From assembly GCF_932526225.1 (NCBI RefSeq), contig NC_064035.1:16791969-16855968 (forward strand): a stretch of DNA of 64,000 bases. Direction: 5' to 3'. Positions 1 through 11,236 of this stretch are shown here, in pieces. The notes under the pieces are model-generated. The model had not been told where the DNA came from. It saw only the letters and a list, made by a program, of their open reading frames with translations, and made no database searches. This DNA comes from Nematostella vectensis. Lineage: Eukaryota; Cnidaria; Anthozoa; Actiniaria; Edwardsiidae. The stretch's first letter is position 1. The number at the start of each line of letters is the position of its first letter. A program made the translations under genes and the position numbers.

Positions 1-3000
1 AGGTCTCTCGTTAGATAGGTACATGTGCAAGGTCTCTCATTAGATAGGTACATGTGCACGGTCTCTTATTAGATAGGTACATGTGCAAGGTCTCTCATTA
101 GATAGGTACATGTGCAAGGTCTCTCGTTAGATAGGTACATGTGCAAGGTCTCTTATTAGATAGGTACATGTGCAAGGTCCATCGTTAGATAGGTACATGT
201 GCAAGGTCTCTTATTAGATAGGTACATGTGCAAGGTCCATAGTTAGATAGGTACATGTGCAAGGTCTCTCGTTAGATAGGTACATGTGCAAGGTCTCTCA
301 TTAGATAGGTACATGTGCAAGGTCCATCGTTAGATAGGTACATGTGCACGGTCTCTCGTTAGATAGGTACACGTGCAAGGTCTCTCATTAGATAGGTATA
401 TGTGCAAGGTCTCTCATTAGATAGGTACATGTGCAAGGTCTCTTATTAGATAGGTACATGTGCAAGGTCTCTCATTAGATAGGTACACGTGCAAGGTCTC
501 TCGTTAGATAGGTACATGTGCAAGGTCTCTCATTAGATAGGTACATGTGCAAGGTCTAGGTACATGTGCAAGGTCTCTTATTAGATAGGTACATGTGCAA
601 GGTCTCTCATTAGATAGGTACATGTGCAAGGTCTCTCATTAGATAGGTACATGTGCAAGGTCTCTCATTAGATAGGAACATGTGCAAGGTCTCTCATTAG
701 ATAGGTACACGTGCAAGGTCTCTCATTAGATAGGTACATGTGCAAGGTCTCTCATTAGATAGGTACATGTGCAAGGTCTCTCATTAGATAGGTACATGTG
801 CACGGTCTCTCATTAGATAGGTACATGTGCAAGGTCTCTCATTAGATAGGTACATGTGCAAGGTCTCTCGTTAGATAGGTACATGTGCAAGGTCTCTCAT
901 TAGATAGGTACATGTGCAAGGTCTCTCATTAGATAGGTACATGTGCAAGGTCTCTCATTAGATAGGTACATGTGCAAGGTCTCTCATTAGATAGGAACAT
1001 GTGCAAGGTCTCTCGTTAGATAGGTACATGTGCAAGGTCTCTTATTAGATAGGTACATGTGCAAGGTCTCTCATTAGATAGGTACATGTGCAAGGTCTCT
1101 CGTTAGATAGGTACATGTGCAAGGTCTCTCGTTAGATAGGTACATGTGCAAGGTCTCTCGTTAGATAGGTACATGTGCAAGGTCTCTCATTAGATAGGTA
1201 CATGTGCAAGGTCTCTCATTAGATAGGTACATGTGCAAGGTCTCTCATTAGATAGGTACATGTGCAAGGTCTCTCATTAGATAGGTACATGTGCAAGGTC
1301 TCTCATTAGATAGGTACATGTGCAAGGTCTCTCATTAGATAGGTACATGTGCAAGGTCTCTCATTAGATAGGTACATGTGCACGGTCTCTTATTAGATAG
1401 GTACCAGTGCAAGGTCTCTCATTAGATAGGTACATGTGCAAGGATTATTGTTAGATAGGTACATGTGCACGGTCTCTCATTAGATAGGTACATGTGCAAG
1501 GTCTCTCATTAGATAGGTACATGTACAAGGTCTCTCATTTGATAGGTACACGTGCAAGGTCCATCGTTAGATAGGTACATGTGCAAGGTCTCTCATTAGA
1601 TAGGTACATGTGCAAGGTCTCTCATTAGATAGGTACATGTGCAAGGTCTCTCATTAGATAGGTACACCTGCAAGGTCTCTCATTAGATAGGAACATGTGC
1701 AAGGTCTCTCATTAGATAGGTACATGTGCAAGGTCTCTCATTAGATAGGTACATGTGCAAGGTCTCTCATTAGATAGGTACATGTGCAAGGTCTCTCATT
1801 AGATAGGTACATGTGCAAGGTCTCTCATTAGATAGGTACATGTACAAGGTCTCTCATTAGATAGGTACACGTGCAAGGTCCATCGTTAGATAGGTACATG
1901 TGCAAGGTCTCTTATTAGATAGGTACATGTGCAAGGTCTCTCATTAGATAGGTACATGTGCAAGGTCTCTTATTAGATAGGTACATGTGCAAGGTCTCTC
2001 ATTAGATAGGTACATGTGCAAGGTCTCTTATTAGATAGGTACATGTGCAAGGTCTCTCGTTAGATAGGTACATGTGCAAGGTCTCTCATTAGATAGGAAC
2101 ATGTGCACGGTCTCTCATTAGATAGGTACATGTGCACGGTCTCTTATTAGATAGGTACCAGTGCAAGGTCTCTCATTAGATAGGTACATGTGCAAGGTCT
2201 CTCATTAGATAGGTACATGTGCAAGGATCATCGTTAGATAGGTACATGTGCAAGGTCTCTCGTTAGATAGGTACACGTGCAAGGTCTCTCATTAGATAGG
2301 TACATGTGCAAGGTCTCTCATTAGATAGGTACATGTGCAAGGTCTCTCGTTAGATAGGTACATGTGCAAGGTCTCTCGTTAGATAGGTACATGTGCAAGG
2401 TCTCTCATTAGATAGGTACACGTGCAAGGTCTCTCATTAGATAGGTACATGTGCAAGGTCTCTCGTTAGATAGGTACATGTGCAAGGTCTCTCGTTAGAT
2501 AGGTACATGTGCAAGGTCCATCGTTAGATAGGTACATGTGCAAGGTCTCTCATTAGATAGGTACATGTGCAAGGTCTCTCATTAGATAGGTACATGTGCA
2601 AGGATCATAGTTAGATAGGTACATGTGCAAGGTCTCTCATTAGATAGGTACATGTACAAGGTCTCTCATTAGATAGGTACATGTGCAAGGTCTCTCATTA
2701 GATAGGTACATGTGCAAGGTCTCTCGTTAGATAGGTACATGTGCAAGGTCCATCGTTAGATAGGTACATGTGCAAGGTCTCTCATTAGATAGGTACATGT
2801 GCAAGGTCTCTCATTAGATAGGTACATGTGCAAGGATCATAGTTAGATAGGTACATGTGCAAGGTCTCTCATTAGATAGGTACATGTACAAGGTCTCTCA
2901 TTAGATAGGTACATGTGCAAGGTCTCTCATTAGATAGGTACACGTGCAAGGTCTCTCATTAGATAGGTACATGTGCAAGGTCTCTCATTAGATAGGAACA

Positions 3001-3170
3001 TGTGCAAGGTCTCTCGTTAGATAGGTACACGTGCAAGGTCTCTCATTAGATAGGTACATGTGCAAAGTCTCTCATTAGATTGGTACATGTGCAAGGTCTC
3101 TCATTAGATAGGTACATGTGCAAGGTTTCTCGTTAGATAGGAACATGTGCAAGGTCTCTCGTTAGATAGG
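1..3170. repeat. 29-bp minisatellite array, about 109 copies
   Basis: Head-to-tail copies of a 29-bp unit begin at the window edge and end near 3170, where the unit degenerates into unique sequence. Units differ mainly in a five-base variable block (CTCAT, CTCGT, CTTAT, CATCG) just before a constant TTAGATAGGTACATGTGC core. A rare variant unit with GGATCATAG occurs at 2601 and again at 2833, exactly eight units apart, inside a matching neighbourhood, which indicates an eight-unit higher-order duplication. There are no spacers and no coding frame. The array probably continues left of the window. Confidence 0.97.
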
Positions 3171-3694
3171 TTAGTTAGAACTGTACCTGTGTAAGGCGCA
3201 TTATTTCTTCCTTTAGTTGAAGTAACGTGCTATCTTGAGAGATCTCGACATCTCCTAAAGAGCCTGAAAACTAAACATAGACAGAAATATCAAATCTTGT
3301 ATTGTAGAGAGTACAAATCGGCACACTTATTGCCTGGTTGAGGGTAACAAAACGTCTTGTCAGTTAAAAAGCTAACATTGCATTTGGCCGACCGCCCAAT
3401 AAGACGGCATTGTGATAAAATGTTCTCCTCTTGTATTTACATACTGGGCTCTACTGTCGTTTGGCCAACACAAAACCCAAAGTGGAATGCCTGCGCCTAG
3501 GTGGAGACTGTTATGATAGGAAAGCTGATACTGTTATTCAGGATGGCAATGTGTCACAAGACAAAACCTGCAGTTTTGTATTTTGTAGGCACGATCACCT
3601 TCTTCACTAAAGCGGATTATGTTATTTTCCAAAGGTTCAATCTATGACAACAACAACACAGTCATCTAAAGTCCTCTATAGGCGATTTTCACTA

Positions 3695-3905
3695 ATGCCT
3701 GGTGCACACTAGTGACATAACGACCCGCGCACTCTGACCTCCTTATTTTCAATTATGAATGGTTTGACATTTTGACACAAGCCCGACATAACGACATGGA
3801 CATAACGGCATAAGAGAAAAAACATGTTTTTTTCTCTTACGTCGTTATGTCTTTGTCTATGTCGGGCTAAACAGAGTGCGCGCGCCCATGTCGGTTTGTC
3901 ACTAG
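3695..3905. mobile_element. Foldback MITE (CATG-centred)
   Basis: The element starts with TGCCTGGTGCACACTAGTGA and ends near GTCACTAG. Its centre is an A-rich/T-rich palindrome around CATG (about 3809-3840), flanked by inverted CGACATAACG-like blocks. A related left end with the same start and the same CATG centre is found at 21297. No transposase is present. The superfamily cannot be assigned from the sequence alone. Confidence 0.65.
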
Positions 3906-4993
3906 GTGGCAAATTCAAGCCAAACTAAAGCCAGAGATGGGTGTGCTGTCACGCCAGAGAGCGGTGTAAAAGCGAAATATTTCAATGAGAATAAGCCTTA
4001 TTGGGAAAAAATATTTCTAGCTGATTCGTAAGCGTGAATTAGTTGCTTTGTGATGTTGCTATTTTGCCGCCAAAAGCCGGAGCTCGCGCGTGTTTGCCAC
4101 ACAAAAAGTCACGTGATTTCTTAGTGCAAGAAGCCAGTTGAGCCCACGAGGCCCCTGGATCCGACGTTGCATAATGGACGATCACAAACAGCAAAAGCTT
4201 GCCATATTTCATGTGTGAGACATACTTTATACATGGAGTAATCAGAAATGGTCGCAAAAACAGTCATGCTTCGATGCCGTTTGATCGATTACCTGACTCT
4301 CCCGGTGCAATCCGTCAGAACTATCTTCATTTTCTGGTGACAGTCGAAGCGATAATCTTATAAAACCCTGTAAAAAAGCAGTTTACCTGATAAACTGAAT
4401 GTTTACGTTTACTTATACCACATACCGTATTTTCCTATCTCTTCGCTTTAAACAACTTTTGAATGTCGGAAAAAAATACAAGTTATCAACAAGGTAGGCC
4501 TCGGTAAACGTTTTTCAGACCTCGGTCACAGTTTTTTTCGAATACGGGCTCTCCTATCCAGTAGACAGCAAATATTTATAATACAGCTACGGTGTGCGCT
4601 CTCTTTGGCTGAGTAGCAGACCGTACATCCACAAGACCCGCTCAGAAACACCGCAACGCAACTGTTTAATAAAAATATAATTGAATCCGATTGCTTAGGC
4701 TGTTGGTGAACTAATGGAGCCTCGAATTTTTCCGTTGTTTTATGGCTCGGCGCGAGCTAAGGTCCATAAGCTCCCGTAAGGCCTACGCATTCGGTCAATA
4801 AGAGATATTCAGTGTATATATCCTTATGAGAACAATGCACAAAAAACTGGTATTCGACTCTGCCAAATTTTCGTCTTTAATAAAACCCGTACCCAGTTAT
4901 TTGCTGTTGCGCGGACATCCAAAGGAACACTGACAGTCCGCGCGCGAAGTGCGAGAGCGCGCGAACACGAATGTCATCATCCATAATGGACTG

Positions 4994-5001
4994 TGACGTC
5001 A
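4994..5001. promoter_or_regulatory. CRE-type palindrome TGACGTCA
   Basis: A perfect TGACGTCA octamer lies 88 bp upstream of the start codon at 5089, in a segment rich in CG dinucleotides. This octamer is the consensus for CREB/ATF-family bZIP factors. Its position fits a proximal promoter, but function is inferred. Confidence 0.5.
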
Positions 5002-5088
5002 CGTAGCGCAAATTAGCTCAAACGACAGAACGTTTTAGACACGCTGTAGTTTTGTGTGCACGTAAACTGTAAGCTTTTGAAATTCGTA

Positions 5089-6642
5089 ATGGAAAATTTG
5101 CGTCAGTTTTTTTCGAATTGTTTGGCATGTATCCCTGGTTTCGGTTTTGCGGGTGAGAAACCGCAAGCCCCGGGACAAGCAGCGGGGGAACCCGCGGGAC
5201 TAATGGAAATGAGAGCGAGCCGTAAGGTCGGCACCTCGGATATGAAGATCCCTGATGCCGGGAAGGGAACGCCTGACTACTCCGTGTATGCTGTGGAAAA
5301 GCAGAGTGAAAGCAAGAAGTACCCGCGACTCAGCAAGCCTAATAAGGGGCAATTGATCTTGGTTAAAGGCGCAGATGATCGGGACGAGAAGACACATAAA
5401 GGGATCTTTCCTAGCCTACCAAAAGGTCCCACAAGTCTGGTCAGTAGCAAGAAGCAAGGCTATTCGCCAGCGGTATCGAGAGCTGTCTCGGCTATGCAAT
5501 CCGCGCTTGACAGGTTTAGGTCGGAGGATGATTCGCCTGTGACACAATGCGTCAGTGCGTACCAGCGCGAAGGTGCAATGTCAACACTACTTGGCGTTCA
5601 GAACTGGGAAGACGTCATTGAGCGCATGGCTGCCCCGCCACGTGATGCTCCCGCCACCTCAACTCCATGCCCTACTCGAGTCCTCTCTCCTAGCTACGCT
5701 CTAGCTGCCTTCCCCACCGGGGAGAACGCCAGCAGCTCGTCACAAATAGGGGACAGAGCCCGGTCTCCCACCCCCGACCTAGGTATAGCTGGTATTGGTT
5801 ATGCAAGCACCAGCCGGCAACAAGCTGATAAGAAGTACGTGCTGGAAAACTGGTTCAACAAAGGAATGGCAAAGGACAATGAGACGTCTGAAGGGAAACG
5901 GCTGCCGAGGAATGCCGCACCTTTCCTGATTGACGACCCAGTCTCCTGGGAGGTCGACTTTGGCGAGAGCTGTAAGTCAAATAATCGACAAAACACGGAG
6001 TGATAAACATGCATCTTATTTATTATCAATTCATTTTCCGTCGTAGCAAATGAAGCTGCTCACCGTCGGCGCCAAGAGAGAAAACAGCGCAAGATCCAGA
6101 AGCTCCGTGAAAAGCTCAAGCGGAGCAAGAACACCGCGGACCTGCCGGATGAGAGACTGCGCAGCAACGGGGCCAAGTCCGCCGTCATGTGGGAGATCGA
6201 CTTCGCTGAGAAACGTGAGTGGCCTGCCTGTCTTTTGGATCTTTTGACGTAGTTGTATTGACGTGTCAAGTCGTAGTTGTCAAGTCGTAGTTGTATTGAC
6301 GTGTCAAGTCGTAGTTGTCAAGTCGTAGTTGTATTGACGTGTCAAGTTGTCAGTCTAATCGTCCGTCCTTCCTTCCGTCTATTTGTCAAATTATATTTGT
6401 CTCCTTATAGATATGTAAGCATAAGACAATCACTGCACAGAACCAACAACACTGTATTTGTCTCCCTATGCATAGCATCTCAAGATGCTCACGAGAAGCG
6501 TCTGTCAAAGCGCAAGAAGAGGCTCGACAAACTACGACACAAGGCGAAGGCAACCGCTGACCAGCCTGAGGGCTCGCAGGGGAAACCAAAACCTGATGAC
6601 ATCTACGGCGGAGAGGACTTCAAAGATGCCCTGGACTTCTAA
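5089..6642 (+). CDS. Uncharacterised basic protein with duplicated WE-x-DF module
   Basis: Three exons: 5089-5971, 6047-6214 and 6476-6642. Phases join as 1 and 1, giving 405 residues. The ATG at 5089 was chosen because it has G at -3 and G at +4; the open frame upstream has no earlier ATG. Exon 1 encodes a low-complexity, Ser/Pro-rich region ending in a W-E-V-D-F-G-E motif. Exon 2 encodes a basic, probably helical stretch (RRRQERKQRKIQKLREKLKR) and ends in W-E-I-D-F-A-E. Exon 3 encodes a second basic stretch (EKRLSKRKKRLDKLRHKAKA) and an acidic tail with two DF dipeptides. Exons 2 and 3 have almost equal length (168 and 167 nt) and the same entry phase, suggesting exon duplication. I do not recognise the family. 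The basic helices suggest nucleic-acid or nucleolar association, which is only inference. Confidence 0.85.
6270..6350. repeat. Short tandem repeat in intron 2 of the basic-protein gene
   Basis: About three imperfect copies of a TTGTATTGACGTGTCAAGTC block, interleaved with GTAGTTGTCAAGTC. It lies wholly inside the intron between 6215 and 6475. Confidence 0.7.
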
Positions 6643-7306
6643 AAAGTGGACATCACCATGGCAACTGGTCTTAGCAACTCTCCACAGACTTTGCAACACT
6701 TCCTTGTAACTCTCAGTATAAAATGATACAGACAATTCGAGCAGAACTACCAACCATTTTGTACATTTGAGCTAGTGTGCATGCACACCGATCTAGCGTT
6801 AATTGCTGTCGCTTTCAAATACCCTAATTGTAGGCACTAACATATAGGTGCCTTTTTATAATAACCCTAGTACAAAAACACGAAATATCAGCTTCAGAGA
6901 TGGATATTAATAATGTTAGATTGCCTCACCATTATCAAACAAGTGATCGGTGACCAATTAGTAAAAGCAAATCATTTCACTCGCTCGTCATGTTTCTGGT
7001 TCTAAAAAATCTACTTTAACAAAATGTATTTTATTTAGAGCAGTTGACATTATACCTTGGTGCCCCCTGTGCGCGTGCCACAAACGCATATTTCTAAGAA
7101 AATTCTAAGAATTTCTAAGAAAAAAATAACAGGGGGATGCAGTGATTACTTTTGACAGCCAGGAGAGCTCCGTGATTTTATTGTGGATTTTCTACAATTG
7201 AAAAAAAAAATGAACAGTGCCATTGGAATACTGCCTCGACCCCCCCCCCTCCTCCCCTAACCAACCCCACCCCATCCCCTTTCCCCAACCCCCTGCCCTG
7301 CGTTAC
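6643..7306. other. Convergent 3' region between the basic-protein gene and USP40
   Basis: The two genes end towards each other here. No confident exon was found. On the minus strand a long T-rich tract ending in TTGTAG at about 7186-7200 could act as a 3' splice site for a last short USP40 exon. That exon would add about 28 codons and contains an AATAAA; this is a weak proposal. Confidence 0.4.
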
Positions 7307-10300
7307 CTTCGGTAGGAGTTTTCCCTCTGCAAGTACCACTGCGTCACCACTTTTGATATTCTCTTCCTCAAGCGAGGCGTCTTCGTCATCCAGCTCACCC
7401 GCGAGCTCCCCGTACCAGTTAGTTCTACACAGCCGCCACTCCCCTGATCATTAAATACAGAATTTCACTTTTCCAGACCTGAACAATAAGTCTTACACAG
7501 CCGCCAGTCCCCTGATCATGGTATACAGCCCTTGACTTTCGCAAATCTGACCACGGAATAAAACACCTTACTTTCGCAGATCTGACCACGGAATAAAACA
7601 TTTCACTTTCGCAGATCTCTCCAATTAGTCTTTCATAGCCGCCAGTCCCCAGACAATTGAATGAAACATTTCACTTTACAGATCTGACCATGTTTTTAAA
7701 ATGAGAACTACTACTTTACCTTGAAGTTCAGTCGTCTTTATCAATCCTTGTACACACTGAAATGGAATTTGACAGAATAAAAAATTGAGTATGTGAGAAA
7801 ATATAATGAGATAAAAAAAGCGCTATAACTAGGCCAAAGAGAGACGCGTCAAACGTGAGATGGCTAGAAAGGGTTTGGCGGGCGCGTGTCCAGGGGGGGA
7901 GGGTCCAGGGGGTCCGAACCCCACCCCGCTGATGCGACGAGATGATTACACCTCCGGTTGACTCTTTTGTTGGTAGTTGGAAGATAGTGCATGGATGAAT
8001 GCATTTGGATAGAAAAGGTTCCTAGATGGTTCTAGTGAAATATTACCAGAGCTAAGGATGACGATTTGAACTCAATTTCTCAATTTATCCGTGGTCAGTG
8101 AATTACTACTCTGCCCCCCCCCCCCCCCCCACTACGTTTTTCTTTAGACACGCCCTTGCTTGGTGTCTATAGAAGTGCCAAAAAACGAATCAATGTAATG
8201 ATGGCTACCTGCTTGACTGTGTTCGTCTTGTTTGCAATGAATTCTCGCTCGGTCCGTGGGTGGCCTGTGGCCATAACGTAGAACCTCAGGGCTAACTGAA
8301 AGCCAAATGGATCGTACATAATAAAATACCATCTAATTGTTGAAAATGAGTGAGGGCACGTGCCCCCATTGCCCCATTCCCTGCTACGGGCCTTAAACAC
8401 GATGTTCCGCTATAAAAGGGAAAGCTCCTCCCACACCTGGGCTCAAATTTGCAATTATAATCAGAACACTGCCACGCTAACGGTCACATATTTTAAGTCT
8501 CCTGTAAAATTGCTTATCTCTGAGCCCAAGTCGGCTTGAATAAAACTATTTTTGCACAGGTAACAAGACAGCTGTGTTAATAGGTTGATAAATTTGTTAT
8601 TTGCTGTCCACTCACGTTTTTGGTGCAAAATTTTAAATTTTGCGCTATCCATAATCTATCGTACCTGCATAAATTATTCTCGCGCTGTGATGAAAATGCT
8701 CGTATTTTAGAGCGCACACAGCTTGGTATAGCATTATTTTACGATAGATAGAAACATATTTAGATAGATAACTCTAGGAATTATATTTATTTTGGTTTAG
8801 AATATGAAATTTGAATTTAGCGCTCAAGGGCAATTGTCCTGACATGTTGACTCATTGACGGCTGATTGACAACTGATTGTTCTTGAGCCCGGGGGTGGGA
8901 GGAGCTTTTTTTTTTTATAGCGGAACCTCGTGTTTAAATGGACCATACATAATACATAAAATGTCATCTAATAATGGTAAATATCAGCTTGCCTGGAAAG
9001 AAGTACAAAAGACTAGATGCGGGTATATAGGTGAGCTGTATTAAAAAAGTTAATTTGCTATTTTCGAGGGTACTCATTTTAAGGGTACGCAAATGCATAA
9101 CTTAGATTTTGGCACAAGGAATCCCTGAGCGTTATCACAGATACCCAGGCGTGTACGCCTTAGGGGGTGGGGGTAGTTAAGGTATTGGAAAAATGAATAG
9201 TGGACGATTCTTCAATAAGAAATGACCAACTTTTTGGCGGCCAAGGAGAGGGTTGTAGGCGCCTGGATACCAATGCATGTCTATCAGGGACGTTGCCCCC
9301 CCCCCTCCCCCTATTAGCAGCCAAACATACTGTAAATGTATGAGACATTATCATCATGTAAGAGAAAATGCCCCCTCCTGTTAAAACTCCTGGCTACGCC
9401 GCTGTCTATTGTTTATAGCTAGGACTGTGGTCCTCCTATAGTCACCTGGTCGGGTTGGAGGGGAGTCCCTGGCTCTAACAGAAGCCTTTGTCCATCAGAG
9501 ATACAAGCCTCCTCGACTAGTTCGTGTTCGTACACTAAAGAAGAAAGTACACTGAGAAAAGGACCTCGAATATAACTAATTTCAAGTGATGAGTGATGAT
9601 GAATTCGAAATAACTATAGGTGTGGTCTATCAGACTCACCAGGTCGGCCACACCCCAGTGGCGTATCGTCATATCGGAGTATACACTCGGACTCTGTAAT
9701 CAAATCATAAAGGGAGTAAGTATTTCCATACTCTCATCTCTTGTGCGGTGTTAACGTTTAGGGAGACCCTACCTGACAAATCGACGTTGATCGTTGAGAC
9801 AATCTTGCGCTTCAACTCGAAAACCGTCTAAACAGAATCAGCATGAAAAGATAGTTACAGCGCGAAAACCAAAAGTATGGACAGTTTGATCCATTGGCAA
9901 ACTTACAAGTATACCTACAAGTATCGATTTGGAGTATTTTTACGCTTTCAATTTTTTTAATTGACTTACTAAAAAATTTCAGTTGGTTTTGATTAGATTT
10001 TAAGCTAAGAACAAAGCGGAAGTGCATTTTAATATAGCACCGAGCATAGCTCGGGCGGGTTACAAGTGGGAACGTTGAGGCGGCGTATTCTGCTGTGTCG
10101 CTGTTTCGATTCAATTGTTTCTGAGTTATATTCCAAAGGATTTTCTTTGAAACTAACCTTGCAATTTTCAAATTCGACAGACATCACTGGGAAAGACGAG
10201 CTTTCAGGAACTTTACTGAAAACGTCTCCCTGTTGAAAAAACAGAAAAATCCACCAATCGGACGTTCACCTGTCATGTGTTTCGTCACACAAGCCCTTTT

Positions 10301-11186
10301 CGGTTTGGCAATCATAACGATACAACCAAATCACTATTACAGGCAAGGTAAAGCCAACTTCAAATAGAGGAGTTTGCTTGAAATGCGACAGATCTACCAC
10401 AAGATGACATAAGTGTAAATAACCCTAACCCTACACTGGCACTAAATGGTGGTGTACATAACAAGCATCAGAGCTGGTCCAGGCGGACTTGTACTACATC
10501 TACATTATCAGCTAGTTGAAGTGAATAGGTGTTCATCACTCACCAGACAGCGATTCTCCACAACAAGTGTGAGATGCGAAGTAGATGAGTTAAAGTTTGA
10601 CTGTGACGGTCCCACTTGTGTCTCACTCTCTCTAGAAATAACATCACCACAGCCAAGTTTTTATATTGGCCGACGCATCTTATGCGAGTTATTTAATCCT
10701 CCCCTCCCCTCCCCTCCCTCTTCTCTTTTATGCTCTTTTCTTTTGCCCAAATCCAAGATGGAGGCTACGATACCTCGAGGCTGAATTTGTCGCGATAAAA
10801 ACGACACAAAAATCCAGGCTTCCGGGCAAATGTAAAGGGGGACCTGAAGATACTAAAAAAGCACCGAAAGCGCAGTATCGCTACAAAAGCATAGTTATAA
10901 CAAAAAACGAAAAATGAAGACAAACCTTAAAATATCTTTCTTTATGAACAGTCGGCTCCCATTGCTAAGCAACAAATCCTTGATTGTGGATTCATTCTGC
11001 TGATTCAAAAGAGAACATCTAAAACAAAGTTTCAGTTATAAAGCATTTTTACGCAAAGATTCTTATCTTTTTCGAGAATAGAATGAAAATACAAACACAG
11101 TTACGCGGTAACGTACCTCAGCGTTACTCAGAAGTTTTTTATTCTTTATTACAGGACCTGAAGACACAAATACTCATTTCATCATT

Positions 11187-11236
<50 letters not shown>

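Larger units (their letters stand above)
3171..5088. other. Intergenic region upstream of the first gene
   Basis: No convincing coding exon was seen. The stretch holds a foldback MITE at about 3695-3905. It ends in a GC-richer promoter-like segment before the ATG at 5089, which contains a CRE-type palindrome. Confidence 0.6.

Noticed and set aside
1-3170. CRISPR-like array
   Set aside because: The 29-bp units are directly contiguous with no unique spacers, and the surroundings are animal genes.
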